DNA from: Acanthornis magna
Taxonomy: Eukaryota > Chordata > Aves > Passeriformes > Acanthizidae
Assembly (NCBI GenBank): GCA_036785705.1
Contig: JAWUZG010000970.1
Span: 5,531,501 to 5,595,500 of the forward strand
Direction of reading: 5' to 3'
DNA length: 64,000 nt
How positions within the stretch are numbered: the stretch's first letter is position 1; each line of letters opens with the position of its first letter. The notes beneath the pieces were generated by a model. That model had not been told where the DNA came from and ran no database searches. It saw only the letters and a program-made list of their open reading frames with translations. The translations under genes and the position numbers were made by a program. Shown piece after piece: positions 51,929 to 63,870 of the stretch.

Positions 51929-53344
51929 GTAATTTTTATGTCATTCTTTCCTTCAGACTTCCCTAGTTTGGAAATTGGAGTAGGATGATGGACTTTGCTA
52001 GGTTATTTGGATTGGACAGTTTCTGTTCCTACAGTCATTGGTTAAATGCTTATAAAGGGTGGGACTTAACTCTTCATCCCTCCATCTCTTACAGAGTTAG
52101 TCTTACTACTGAAAAAACTAATCAGAATTTCACCCAAGTGAGGCAACTGAATTAGATGCTGAAAATACTGCTTTCATCCGCAGTTATGAAATGTATTCGC
52201 TGACACTGAAAATTATTAGATTTTGGCGTTAAAACAGCAGAAGAATTAACTAATAAGCTGTGCTTTTAAAAGTAAAATACTATGGGCTTGAACTGTAGCT
52301 GCACATGCTGAAAGTAGTGTTGCTCACAATAAAGCTGATCCAATATTAAAAGACAAGGGTATACAGCTCTCTTGGAAAAAAACAGCTCAGCATTTGGTTG
52401 CATAAATATTGGTGAGTTTAAGTTTATAACTAAACACTTAAAACAATAATAATAATTCTTGCATACTGTATCAACGTGCACACGGTTGTCTGAATTCTAA
52501 TGTCCTGCAGTTATTGACTTAGAACACTTGTTATGATGCATAAAGTTAACTTGCAAATCCTTATTTATGTGTTGTTGTGTGCCCATTATAAGAAAGAAAA
52601 CTGTGGGAAAGCCATTCAGCATGTATTGCTTTTGCTAATATAATAATGATATTTCTCATGCAGATTTGCTTAAATCCCTGTGGATGCTTTTGCATCTGAA
52701 TAGCAAACTTGTATGATGGATGCAGTTTTGCAGTAGATGTAAATCACAGCTTTTAGTCCCTGAAGACTCCGGTAATTTGCAAGTGACAGCTGTGTGTGTG
52801 CCTTTATGAAAGCCATTCAAGTTAGTAGATAGGCATGTTATAATGTATCTTAAAGGTTTCAGTTTTATTTGTGAAAGTGCCTGCTTTTTTTTCTGTACAT
52901 TTGAAAGAAGTAGAAAATCAGCAAATGACACTTAAATACAAATCATTCTGACTGGAGAAGACATTTGGGTTGGGGAACTGGAAAGTAACTTTACCCCATC
53001 CGCCCCCTTTCCTGTTGATTTTTTTACAGGTTTTGATGGTGAAGTGGTCTCATTTGAAAACGATCAAATGTGATTGCATTGTGTGTTTTGTTGTAATCTT
53101 GTGATTTGATCCTAATATAATAATGTGGAGTGAACCCAGATGGAAACAAAAGTAGTTTTCTCTTTGGTTGGCTGCTTTTGTTTGAGTATGAATTCAAAGC
53201 TGTTCACCCAACCATGGCATTAAAAATTCTAGTGCTTCAAACACCCTACTCTGAAAAACAGTTGATTTATACAATTCCAGAGCTTTCTGTATTGCAAGTT
53301 TGTGTATTTGACTAGTATCTGTGTTTTCTCTTTTTTGAGTATAG
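51929..53344 (+). other. VPS41: VPS41 intron (1.4 kb)
   Basis: AT-rich intron with nothing recognisable besides the splice sites. Confidence 0.8.
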
Positions 53345-53401
53345 GAAGCTTTGATGGCAGCTGAGATCAGTCAGAAAACCATGAAAAAGCACAAGATTTT
53401 G
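53345..53401 (+). CDS. VPS41: VPS41 exon K, alpha-solenoid
   Basis: 57 bases, phase 0, acceptor GTATAG, donor GTAAGT. It encodes EALMAAEISQKTMKKHKIL, about residues 377-395. Asn-Ile-Lys-Arg of human is Thr-Met-Lys-Lys here, conservative for a helix surface. Confidence 0.96.
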
Positions 53402-55593
53402 GTAAGTCTCAAAACTTCTATTCAAAACAAAATATCTTCTTTCTTTTAGAATATTGTAAGATGCAACAAATAAATTCCCTCATTTTTATAATACCAGACA
53501 ATAACTGTTTGGCATACTCCAACTAGCATTCAATTTCTTGGTTTCAGCTGCAGAACAGGAGTGTTAGTCTGTGAAACATGAAAGGATCTGCATTTTATGA
53601 AAGTGCTATTGACATTGAAATGAAGAGAATGCCATTTCTCTGATTGCTGATGAGGTTTTTGTTTGCCTTTACTTTTGTATTAAATTTACTGTTGCTTGAA
53701 GTAACACACAGTATTATACTACTAGACATTGCGGGCGGTAGTGACAAATATCTCCTTAACTTTTACCTTGTACATGTGACAGGGTTTTGTAAAGAATTTA
53801 AGAGATGCTCCTTTTCTCACATATAGTTATTTCCCATGTTTATAGTCCCTTTCACAGAGCAACAAAGGGTATCAATGTTTAAAACAAAAGAGGGGGGTGC
53901 GTAATAGACACGAAAGCATCCCTAATTTTAGCTTTTGTTTATTTGCTTTTGTTTAAATTCACCAATACTCTTGCAGCTTTAAACTGAAGTTTGTACAAAG
54001 TGTTAAATGTGTTTAATTTTTTGGCCAGATTACTGATGTAATATGCACACTGCATATCAGTATGTCTTAAAAAATTTTTATTCTTGTGTAATAAAGAAGT
54101 TGAATTAAGATTTAAATGACATGCCATCACCTATCACATGATTTGCACTTTACAAAGCTGCTCTGTGACCCTTGCAAAAGAGGTAAAGAACTGTTAAAGG
54201 AGGTCCTGGCATTAGGAGGGGAAAAATAAACAAACACAAACAAACAAGAAACAAACTAAACCAGAAAACCCCACAGCTTTTCTCTTGATTTGCAGAAATT
54301 TGTTCTGCAGTACAATATTAAATTCAGTGAAATACAAGCAGTTTTTGAGCGTTTGGTCTCTAATGCAAAAGCCAAGAGAATGTGTTGAGGAAGCAAAATG
54401 TTGACATCAAGCCCTAAGTGAAGGATTAGTGGTACACTGATTTAAAACAACTCATGCTCTCACTGCCAAGTGACACCACACTCGGGATACCTGACAAGTC
54501 TGGTAGCCTTAGGGATTTTTTTGGATTGCAGTAATTATCACTGCTCCTCTGCACCTCTCAGGCAGAGAACAGAGGTCCTAAACAGCCAGATTTACATCTC
54601 CTTTCTTTATACATCTTCTGGCTCACGGGGAAGCTGGTCCACAGGAGAATGAAGATTTCTGTCCGCCTCTTTTTTGAGAATGGTGAAGTTGAAAACATGA
54701 AGGTGGTTCCTACAGTGTAGCAAAATCCTAAAAACTAGTGTATGTGCATTTTTTTTTGTAGTAGTAGATTGACCAGTTGAAGTTGGTGCATACCTATGTT
54801 TATAATTTGCTATGGTCATTACTGTTCTTGATATTGATCAAAGAAATATTGTGCCTTAGAAGATGCAAATGTTTACTTTTTGTAAGAAACATGAACTTCT
54901 TTTTCTTTGTACAGCTTTGTTTTTTCTTTTTTCTTTCTAGAAACAATATGCTTTTTTTAGTTATGTGATTCGTAAGTTATGCAGTGAGTAGACTGTATTG
55001 TGTCAACATGGACATGAGTGTTGAGATTACAGCAGGAGGCTCATGCCAAAATTTTAATATATATTAAATGCCTACCAGAAACATTTTTCAACTGACCTGT
55101 GTGATAGACTTTGAGAAGGGAGATTTAGTATGTAATAATAACTGATAATCTTGCTCAATTCTTGGTAATTCCTGCACTTTATTGAGCAACACTAGGATCT
55201 ATATTCTCAAGCAACATTTTGCCCTCTTTTGCAAACTTTGTCTTGACAAAGAGCATGTCTTATACAATGACTGGCAGTTTTCTTTTTGAACTAACTGATT
55301 TAGGCACTGCCAGATCAGGCATGTGTTTTGAACAATCCTTAATTAATAGCCTTCTCAGCATCAGTAAGGTTATGAGAATTATTTAAAAGAGCACCTTAAG
55401 TTGAACCTGTGAGCAGTCTATGCAAGTATTTTGTGTTGACTGTTCTATGGGCCCTACTTGTAAAGGAGAATCGGGATACACTTAGAGCCTTGATGTTATT
55501 GCTGTATGCACTGCTGTTATGGTAGTTATTGTGGTAGTCAAGCACTTCACTTCCAAACTTTTATAAATAATTCTCTATTTTTATTCCTTCTAG
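53402..55593 (+). other. VPS41: VPS41 intron (2.2 kb)
   Basis: AT-rich; short CAAACAAACAAG-type tract near 54231-54255. No transposon or gene recognised. Confidence 0.8.
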
Positions 55594-55655
55594 GACATTG
55601 GCTTAGCCTATATAAATCACCTAGTGGAGAAAGGAGAGTATGACATGGCTGCTCG
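55594..55655 (+). CDS. VPS41: VPS41 exon L, alpha-solenoid
   Basis: 62 bases, starts phase 0, ends two bases into an Arg codon; acceptor CTTCTAG, donor GTAACA. It encodes DIGLAYINHLVEKGEYDMAA, then the split Arg, about residues 396-416. ERGDYDIAAR of human is EKGEYDMAAR. This is a typical solenoid helix pair. Confidence 0.96.
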
Positions 55656-56489
55656 GTAACATAGTATTAAAGATCTTCTTTGCTGGCTGAAGTGTGTCTG
55701 TGGTGGAGAAAAAGCAAAAACAAATTGCTGATTCTGAAGTATTTGGGGATGTTGGTTTTCTATATGTTCTGGAGTTTCTGAAATTTCAAAACATAGGGAT
55801 GTATTGTTGTGCCCTGTATTTTTTTGCCTGTAGTGACCTAAAAGTTACTGTAAACTTTAACTGGACTTGAGACATATTTTTGAATGTAAGCCTTTGATTT
55901 TTCAAAGTCACACTAGATTTTCAAAACTAAGGTTTTCTTTGCATTTTGATAAACTAAATTTATTAGTGTACACTGCATGTAAGACCATCAGAAAATAATT
56001 TGGTTTTGAATGGGTATAAACAAAAATGTCAAATATGGGAATCAGGATCAGAAATTACCCAAGATTTGTGTTTTCATGTATGTATAAGCATAAGCATATC
56101 TTTTTAAGTGTTCAGTTTTTCTCAGCTGAGATTTAGAAACTTTGTTCATAAAACTGATTGAGAGGGTGGCATCTCTGCCCATGGTGTGTGGGTTTCAGCT
56201 AGAGGATGTTTAAGCTCCCATCCAATCCAAACCATTCTATGATTCTGTGAAAGCTAATATGGCCCTAATCACTAGGGGTGAATGCATAATAAGCAGTTAG
56301 TCCTCTTGGATGCAACAAAATTTTAAGATTTGAAAGGAGGAGAACCTGGCATACTCTGCTTAAAGTGGTGATTGACAAAATAGTCACTTTTGCAAGTGTC
56401 ATGATAGAAGAAAGGAATCCTTGTGGTAATGCTGTCACATTTGTATTATTTTCTGTACCTACTTTTGTTCTCTTTCATTTTCCTTCCAG
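55656..56489 (+). other. VPS41: VPS41 intron (0.8 kb)
   Basis: Short intron containing a CR1 3' end at about 56160-56252. Nothing else recognised. Confidence 0.8.
56160..56252 (+). mobile_element. CR1 3'-end fragment
   Basis: GTGGCATCTCTGCCCATGG, a diverged GTTTCAGCTAGAGGATGTTT and ATCCAAACCATTCTATGATT followed by CTGTGA follow the sense-strand terminus of bird CR1 elements, including the ATTCTATG-type end octamers. The upstream part is truncated, as is usual for these LINEs. Confidence 0.82.
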
Positions 56490-56571
56490 AAAGTGCCAGA
56501 AAATCCTTGGCAAAAACACAGAACTCTGGGAATTTGAAGTTTACAAGTTTAAAGAAATAGGTCAGCTTAAA
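56490..56571 (+). CDS. VPS41: VPS41 exon M, alpha-solenoid
   Basis: 82 bases; first base completes the split Arg, ends phase 0; acceptor TTCCAG, donor GTGAGT. It encodes KCQKILGKNTELWEFEVYKF, then KEIGQLK, about residues 417-443. Human NAALWEYE is NTELWEFE here. Confidence 0.97.
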
Positions 56572-58760
56572 GTGAGTTCATTTCTTTGGCTGCATTCAAG
56601 TAACTTGTATGCTGTACTTACTGTATGTTTTGACTGAGTATCTAAAGCATCTCATTTAATGGCCATCTTGTGCTATTCCTGCCCCAGATCTCTGTTTGTT
56701 TCTAGACAGTTGCTTTTCCGATTTATGTGTATATGTCTCAAAACAAGATTGGAGGCATAGTGCTACATATTTTTACTTGTTAGCAATCTCCAAGTAAAAG
56801 ACCCAGCTCCAAGGCTTTTACTTGCAAGGATGCTCACCATTAAATACGTCTTTCCCACTTACTTTTAATTTGTTTCCAGTATATCCTAAAAATCCTACCC
56901 CAAGTCTTAAGGAAAAGAGTCTCTGTGGGTGCCAGTCGGTCTGGCAAATCTGTCCCTTGCAACAGGTACACAACTTAAGTGTCAAAGAATTGCAAAGCCA
57001 CAGTGAAGAACTATGCTGTATGCTAGAAATGGTGGCAAGAAAGAGGAGCAGTCTGCGCTGTCTTGTGTTTTTCCTGATCGCAAGCCAACTACTAGAATAG
57101 TACATATTTAATGTGAGATTCTCAGTTAATAAATTGCCTGGGACATAAAGCCATAGAACTGCCACTGCTAAACCAATTGAAAACATTATGCACACTCCCT
57201 TTGGTAATGTGTATATTTACTTCTGAATTTTATGTCTTTCTATTCAAACTCAATGAGCCAAAAAGGACATATTATTAAGATCTCACAGCATACAATCCCT
57301 TACTGGTTTTGAGCTATTTAATTCTGTTCAAAGACCAAGTGTTTCAGCATTACGAATTTCAGAAATGTCTGACTTCTGTTTTAGAGCCACTCCAGTGCAA
57401 GAACAGTCTTGCCTTTAGTATGACTTCTTTGTGGTTTGGTGCATTCTTTATTACTTTGGAAGATTAAATCCTATGTTTCTGTTTCTTTATTTCAATCCAA
57501 TAAAGGACTTGAATGCAGGTACAGGTGAATTTTTGATACACTGCTTCTTCATCCTTTTGTGCTCATTTGATTTTTAGATGCAAATGTCTGGAAAGGATGT
57601 TTGTTTTGTCTCCACTTAAGTCATCCAGCAAACGGTAAAATATAAAAATACTTGCAGGTTTGCTGCAAAAACATCTCTGCTCAATTACTGCTTTTCTAAA
57701 CAGTTGGCCGTTTTCAGCCTTTAGAATATTTTTTTCTGCTTAGAGCCTAGGCCCAGGAATTCTCAGACTTAGAAAAACATGAGATGCAGTTCATTATATT
57801 ATTCAGCTTCAAGTTGCAGTTCTAGGAAATGCCTGCCTTATTTCACTATTTCAATCACATTTAACTTTTCCCAGATTGCTAAATATGTCTGTTCATCATC
57901 ATCATCATAAAAGATGAACTAAATTAAGCCAGATCTAAATGAGGAGTTCCTTGTAATGCTTGGGGTCACTTGTGTGGAGTTTTTATCTACTTATGTAACC
58001 AGCAGATATTAAACACCATATTGTAACTGGGCTATGAAAGATTTAAGCCCTCATGAGGAGAGTATTTGAGACGTGGAGACAGAGTTTATTTCAAAAAGGA
58101 ATTTTCTTGGAAGAATTTGCACTGCATCTAGGTTGTTCCCTGAAATCTGATGTTTCCAATCTAGCGTGATTTGCCAATAACTAAGGTGACAGTAAACGAA
58201 AGGTTTAAACTTTCCTTCCTGTACAGAGGGATTAGTGATGCCCCAGTGTCTAAGTCTGTGGTGTGAGTGTTGTTTGTTTGCATGTGATTTTAGGGCGGTT
58301 TTGAGTGTTCTGTACTAAGTGGTCCTGTTTGGCTACCAAAGGTTGCATTTTGGTATCTTGATGTCTCTCATCTTCAGTGAATGTCCTCTAGCAAACCTAG
58401 TTGTGGCAGTTTCAGCATTCTCGAGCCTTGCACTGATCTGTTCCTCTCCTCCTCCAGCAGCAGTGGCTTGAGGGAGTTACGTGCTTGTGCTCAAGTGACT
58501 TCAGTATAAAATCTGATGTCTCAGCTCAAACAGCTGGGGAAGGTGGAGGGATTCAAAGGAAGGTGCCAAACTCTGTGAGTGCTGGCTGTTGTGTGATGCG
58601 GGGGCGGTGGTGGGGTGAGATGTGGTCTCCTGCGTGTTCCAAGAGTGTCCCAATTCCCAGACAGACTCTTCCGGCCAATGCACTCGACACTGTGCAAGCA
58701 AGACCTTTTCTATCACCCATGCCGATGGGTAGCACAGACACACACACACCCCAGAGCCTT

Positions 58761-59172
58761 TGATAAATTCAGCATTACCGGGAACAAAGAACTTCAGAGG
58801 GCCCAGACGCGTGGATATTCCAAAAGGTGTTTACTTTCAAAGGGGTCCAGCAGCCTAAGAGAAAGTCACTCTGCATGACTATAGATATAGGGGTCCAGGT
58901 CCAATAGGGTTAGGGAGGAGGCGGGGAAATACGATGACAACCATTGGGAAGAAGAGGGGCGTGGAGTGTGTGATTCAAGAACCATTGAGGGGAAGGGAAG
59001 GGCGCAGTCAGGGACCAGGTCAAGGCCAATCAACATAAGAAGATTAACATAACCTTAGAGAGAGACCACCCAACCAACACTCAGAGGGTATTTTACACCT
59101 CAGGGTTGTCCCACCAGCATGCTGCTGTGGGAACGTCTCGGCTTCTCCGAGATGGTTTCAGCCACCGCAACA
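58761..59172 (-). mobile_element. Putative solo LTR, antisense
   Basis: Read on the minus strand it runs from TGTTGCGGTGGC (ending at 59172) to TTTATCA (58761), giving TG...CA ends over 412 bases. Inside, on the minus strand, are CCAAT-type boxes (for example opposite 58943-58947), a TATATCTATAG TATA-like box (58879-58891) and, about 50 bases on, an AGTAAAC that could be a decayed poly-A signal. GC and CpG content exceed the flanks. No clear target-site duplication and no internal viral sequence are visible. An endogenous-retrovirus LTR is the likeliest identity; the family is not known to me. Confidence 0.55.
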
Positions 59173-60634
59173 GTTATGGCGTGAGGGATACGCTCCATTC
59201 TGTTTAATCTGCTGTGACAGCAGTGACTTTCAGCAGTGGTGCAGGATGATCAGCTAGCAGCAGCAGTTCTTTAACCAAAACATTGGCTGGAAGACAGTTG
59301 AAAGACTTCACCTGACAGTAGTGGGCATAGCAGAGAGTAGCACTGTCCTGACAGTCTCTTTCATCTCTTAGATATCCTTTGAGGAATAAGTAATTGTTGT
59401 TCTGACTTATTGGTGAGATGGTTTAGGCTATCTCATGTCAACTTTTATATGCGCTTTCTTGTGTCTACCTCATCTTTACATTTAATGATGAAAAGTCTGA
59501 AAGCAGATCTTAAGAAGAAACAAGGGAAGAAAATATATCTCTGTATATTATCCGTTTTTTATTTAAAGTCACTTTAACCACATGCTTTAAGAATTGGTAC
59601 AAAGGCGGCCTGATTCAGAAGCCTTTTTGTCTGACCTTGCTCCCTAACTGCACCTTAAAAATAATATAGGAAGAGTTTGTAACCTCCAGCATGGGTCTTA
59701 GTTCACCTTTGTGCCAGGGCTTAAAAATAACTTGTATGCTTCTTAGTCTTTGCTGAGCGTGGTGGTCAAACTGCAGGAGGTGGCTGTGCTTTTTCTTCAA
59801 AGCAATGGGACATGGGACAGGAGAAATTTCTTTCACAAAGCAGCCTGGCTGCACACAACAAGGCAACTGCACCTCTCCCCAGCTCACTGTGTGGCCAAAC
59901 GGCAGCCCAGAGTCTGTTGGGGGAGATTGTTCATTTAGGAGAGGTGGCAGGAAGGTAGAAAGTGGGAGTGAAAACAGCCATTGGAGATTGTCTTCTGCCT
60001 TTGGGTGTCCAGCTGATGACCAACTTGCTTTCTCTGTGGTCAGAAAAGACCTTTTCTGAAGGGGTCAGGAATATGATTCCCCAGGGGAGCTGGCAAGACA
60101 GCCCTGAGTTAACTGTCAAATTCTGTGACAGCTGGTGGGAGCTGGTGTTGGCAGCACTACATTTTAAAAACTAGCCAAGCCCAAACAGCACAGGGAGAGG
60201 AGAGGTCTAAAATGTAATGAGATGTTTTTTCTCCTGCTTTGTTCAAGCAGTATCAGTAACAGAACACTATTGTACCATGTGCCAATAGCAAGCAACATGC
60301 AACATCTCTGTGTTTGGAGGAATGTCATTGGTGTTGGTCCCTCAGCTACAAACCCTACAATGCCCACACATCTGGTAGCAGTAGGATTTCTTTTGGCAGG
60401 TGAAAATAATCTTGGCCTCTAGTTGCATGGAATAATAGTGCTAATAAGATGCTGTGCTGAAATTCCAGGGTATGAACTGATTTATTCTGGCAGCTTCTCA
60501 TCTCCTGCGTGCTGGAATGCAATTCCTTTATACCTTCTATACAGCAACAGATCACATGCCTTCAACCTTTCCATGGAGAGATATATTCTCAAATTAATAT
60601 TCATTTGGGTATGTAAAAATAGCCCTTCATAGAA

Positions 60635-61710
60635 TGTGGTGACCCCACAGTAAGTCATAATTCAAAATTACATATTGTGCTTGCATGGCCAGGTTCTGGT
60701 AGTGGGGGTGCTACAGGAGTGGCTTATGTGAGAAGCTGCCAGAAGGTTCCCCAATGGCCATCAGAGCCAATGCTAGCCAGCTCCAGGATGGACCCACTGC
60801 TGGCCAAGGCCAAGCCAATCAGGAATGATAGTAACACCTCTGTGATAAGAGATTTAAGAAGAAGGAAAAAAAGTTATTGCACAGTTGTAATTGCAACCAG
60901 AGAAGAGCGGAGTGAGAATATGAGAGAGGAACAACTCTGTGGACACCAAGGTCAGTGGAGAAGTGGGGTAGGAGTTGCTCCAGGCATCAGAGCTGAGATT
61001 CCCCTGCAGCCCATGGTGAAGACCATGGAGAAGCAGCTGTCCCTTTGCAAATCATGGAGGGCCATGGGGATGCAGAGATCCACCTGCAGCCTATGGAGGA
61101 GCCCCACACTGCAGCAGGTGGATGCCTGAGAGGAGGCTGTGAGCCCATGGGAAACCTGTTCTGGACCTGTGGGGGACCCATGCCAGAGCAGGCTGTGCCT
61201 GAAGGACTGCACCCCATGGAAGAGTGACCCACGTTGCAGCAGTTCAAGGAGAACCATTGCCCATAGGATGGACTCATGGTTAAAGAAATTTGTGGAGAAC
61301 TATCTCATGTGGGAGGGACCCCGCGGTGGAGAAGGGGAAAGGCTCCTCTCCCTAAGCAGAGGGAGAAACAATATGTGATGAACTGACCACAACCCCCATT
61401 CCCTGACTCCCTGCATTTCTGGGGCAAAGGGGTTAGAGCCCAGGAAGGAGGGGTGGATGGGGGGAAGGTGTTTTTGAGATTTATTTTACTCCTTATTATC
61501 CTGCTCTGATTTGGTTAGTAGTAAATTCAATTGCTATTCCTAATGTGAGTCTGTTTTGCTGTGATGGTATTTGGTGAGTGATCCCTCTTGGATCTTATCT
61601 TAACCCATGAACCCTTTGTTACATTTTTTCTCCTCTGCCCTATTGAGGAGAGGAGAGAGTGGCTTTGTTGGGTGCCTGGTGTCCAGTCAGGGTCAACCCA
61701 GTACAACACA
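60635..61710 (+). mobile_element. LTR-like interspersed repeat, sense
   Basis: The 3' third is diagnostic by memory of bird genomes: a GATTTATTTTACTCCTTATT to GAGTCTGTTTTGCTGTGATG section, GGTGAGTGATCCC, and a terminal GGTGCCTGGTGTCCAGTCAG, GGTCAACCCAG. The block starts TGTGGTGACC and could end in CAACACA. The middle repeats degenerate CAGCCCATGG and CATGGAGGA phrases. Edges are approximate and no duplication of the target was found. I interpret it as an LTR of a bird endogenous retroelement; it carries no coding viral gene. Confidence 0.6.
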
Positions 61711-62131
61711 TTTTTCAGCTAATGAATCCTTATACCTTTTTACAGGGCCAAGACTTAACAAAATGGATTTTCAAAATATTCTTGTTTTGAGGGGTCTTTT
61801 ATGGGTTTTGTTTTCTGAATGACTAATGGTCATTTAGAAAGGATAATGACTGATTCTCCCATTCTAACTAGTATCTTGCCACCTCAAAGAACTCTCAAAT
61901 GAAAATTCTTTCAAGTGAGTTATACAATTCCAATGTGTGTAATCCTAAAGTAAATAACTTCAGGGTGCTGCTTACAAAAATGAGTTTGTAAGGCTTCCAG
62001 TGATTATCAAGAGCCATGTTTTGGGCATAGCTTTGTTTTCTTGTTTCACAATGATTTTTTTTTTTCTATCAATTTATCAGAATGTTATGTGTCATTCCTC
62101 ATTTGGTGCTTCGTTCTCTTTGTTCCTATAG

Positions 62132-62224
62132 ACAATCAGTCGCTACTTGCCAAGACAGGATCCAGTTTTGAAACCTCTGATCTACGAAATGGTCCTGCAT
62201 GAATTTTTGGAGAGCGACTATGAG
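62132..62224 (+). CDS. VPS41: VPS41 exon N, alpha-solenoid
   Basis: 93 bases, phase 0, acceptor CCTATAG, donor GTACTG. It encodes TISRYLPRQDPVLKPLIYEM, then VLHEFLESDYE, about residues 444-474. Differences from human: Ala444 to Thr, Pro447 to Arg, Gly452 to Gln and Ile to Val. Confidence 0.97.
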
Positions 62225-62712
62225 GTACTGCAGCCTGTTTCCACATCAATGTGTCCAATAGTTATTGCAAGCCAAATACCCTTAGCAATATAGAACTCTG
62301 GCAGCAAATTCTTGCATGTATTCAAACAGATTGTCAAAGGACAGTTCTGCAATGATGAAAGTATTAAAAAGTTGGATTTTTAGAGAATAAATAGAATGTT
62401 GTGCAATTGAATGCTGTGAGATTGATTATTTATTATACTGTTATTTTTAGTTTGTTTAATGTAGCATAAGTGGTTGAGGTGATGCACAAAGCCTACAACA
62501 CCTGAAAGAGATTCAGCTTCATGAATCTTAATAACATTGCCCTAAGAAGGAAAAACTTGTGTTCTGCACTGTACCTGTCTGTGGGCACGTAAAAGTTGCT
62601 TAAAGGTGAATCACAGCAGGTATCATCTCAGAGGCTTAGCTGAAGCTTTGATGTTTTGAAATGCTCCTTAGGCCATTCTTTCTATTTTTGTTACAATCTT
62701 TTATACTTCTAG
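62225..62712 (+). other. VPS41: VPS41 intron (0.5 kb)
   Basis: Short intron, nothing recognised besides splice sites (GTACTG to TTCTAG). Confidence 0.85.
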
Positions 62713-62840
62713 GGGTTTGCAACCCTAATAAAAGAGTGGCCTGGAGATCTGTACAACAACACAATCATAGTTCAAGCTGTAGTGGATCATCTGAAGAAAG
62801 ATCCACAGAACAGGACTTTGCTACGAACACTTGCAGAATT
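62713..62840 (+). CDS. VPS41: VPS41 exon O, alpha-solenoid
   Basis: 128 bases, starts phase 0, ends two bases into a Leu codon; acceptor CTTCTAG, donor GTGAGT. It encodes GFATLIKEWPGDLYNNTIIV, then QAVVDHLKKDPQNRTLLRTL and AE, about residues 475-517. Human QAVRDHLKKD is QAVVDHLKKD here, replacing a charged residue with a hydrophobic one. Confidence 0.97.
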
Positions 62841-63725
62841 GTGAGTACAGTTTTCAATTTCTGTTACAAAAAATACACTTAAAATAGGGTACTGTAGTTT
62901 ATCCATATTTGCTTAGCTCTCTTAAAATCTTCTTTGCCACAGTCTACATAGTATTGACTCTGTCTGCACTCTGGTGATTGCACAGCTTAGCAGTTCTTTA
63001 CCCTTCCTTGTAAAGTTCACATTGAGTATGAAAGCAAATTGTTAAGCATAAGATTGGATTTCCTACTCCTCTTTCCAAAGTAAATACTAGCATTCTTCTT
63101 TCATGCTGTCAGAGGAAACCTGTTTTATGAAGTGTGCCTTTCAGAGTTACCCACAGGAAAATAAAACAGTTGGGGGTTTTGCCCACTATTTAAGAAGTAG
63201 TGTATTTAGGTTTACTGCATGGCTAGAAATATGTGACTGGAAAATGTGGCAAAACTGATCTGGTTCTAGGTCACTTTTTACAGGGATAAAGCTCTTTGAT
63301 TTTCTCAGCCTGATCACTGTGTTCTTTTCATACTGCTTTTTTGAAGAAAGCAGAATTACTGTCTGTTACTATGTTACAATCTGCCCCAAAGTTTTAGGAG
63401 AACAGTGGTTTTTAGCTCTGAAGAGAGTTCCAATTGTCTTCCAAGAACTGAAAAGCTAGCATTTTGTGTGTCTTCTCCTGTGATTTGAAAATGGAAAATG
63501 AAAATGTAGAAAACCACAGGTCAGAATACAAATGAAGGCAAATATAAACAAAGGTGAAATTAATGTTGCCTGATGTTTATTTCCTTTTAGCAAAAATGAA
63601 TCACAGCTCTATTTAGATATTTATAAAATTAAGTAGTATCCTAATATGCTTTACATACTCTAGTATGTGGTTTTCCTGCATTTAGGTATGTAACATTACA
63701 TGTATTATACTCCTGTTTTTATCAG
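62841..63725 (+). other. VPS41: VPS41 intron (0.9 kb)
   Basis: AT-rich intron without recognisable repeats or genes; ends TTTTATCAG. Confidence 0.85.
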
Positions 63726-63870
63726 GTATACTTATGACCAGCGCTATGGCAGAGCCCTAGAAATCTACCTAACTCTGAGGCACAAAGATATCTTCCAGTT
63801 GATCCACAAGCACAATCTCTTCAGTTCTATCAGAGACAAAATTGTTCTGCTCATGGATTTTGATGCAGAG
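63726..63870 (+). CDS. VPS41: VPS41 exon P, alpha-solenoid before the clathrin repeat
   Basis: 145 bases; first base completes Leu517, ends phase 0; acceptor TATCAG, donor GTATGG. It encodes YTYDQRYGRALEIYLTLRHK, then DIFQLIHKHNLFSSIRDKIV and LLMDFDAE, about residues 518-565. It stops just before the clathrin-heavy-chain-repeat region of the family. Human YDKNYGNAL is YDQRYGRAL. Confidence 0.97.

Larger units (their letters stand above)
56572..62131 (+). other. VPS41: VPS41 intron (5.6 kb), repeat-rich
   Basis: AT-rich at first (ATC triplets near 57896), then two GC-richer LTR-like blocks: one antisense at about 58761-59172 and one sense at about 60635-61710. The section between, 59200-60630, is unidentified. 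A G/C-rich stretch at 58560-58760 just left of the first block may belong to it. No gene seen. Confidence 0.75.
547..63870 (+). other. VPS41: VPS41 gene, partial (16 internal coding exons)
   Basis: Vps41 is a subunit of HOPS, which with Rab7 and Arl8 tethers late endosomes, autophagosomes and AP-3 carriers to lysosomes before SNARE-driven fusion; it also acts in dense-core granule formation. Identification rests on near-complete match of the spliced translation to the vertebrate protein as I remember it, exon after exon, without indels. The window covers about human residues 57-565: most of the N-terminal WD40-like propeller and the start of the alpha-solenoid. The acidic N-terminus, the clathrin-heavy-chain repeat and the C-terminal RING-H2 lie outside. 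All introns are GT-AG. Numbering is anchored by human sites I recall: Thr146, Ala187 and Ser285 all fall on the expected residues and are conserved here. No stop or frameshift occurs in the exons, so the gene looks functional. Confidence 0.98.

Noticed and set aside
58598..58618. G-rich tract as a quadruplex candidate
   Set aside because: The G runs are interrupted and uneven; no functional context supports it.
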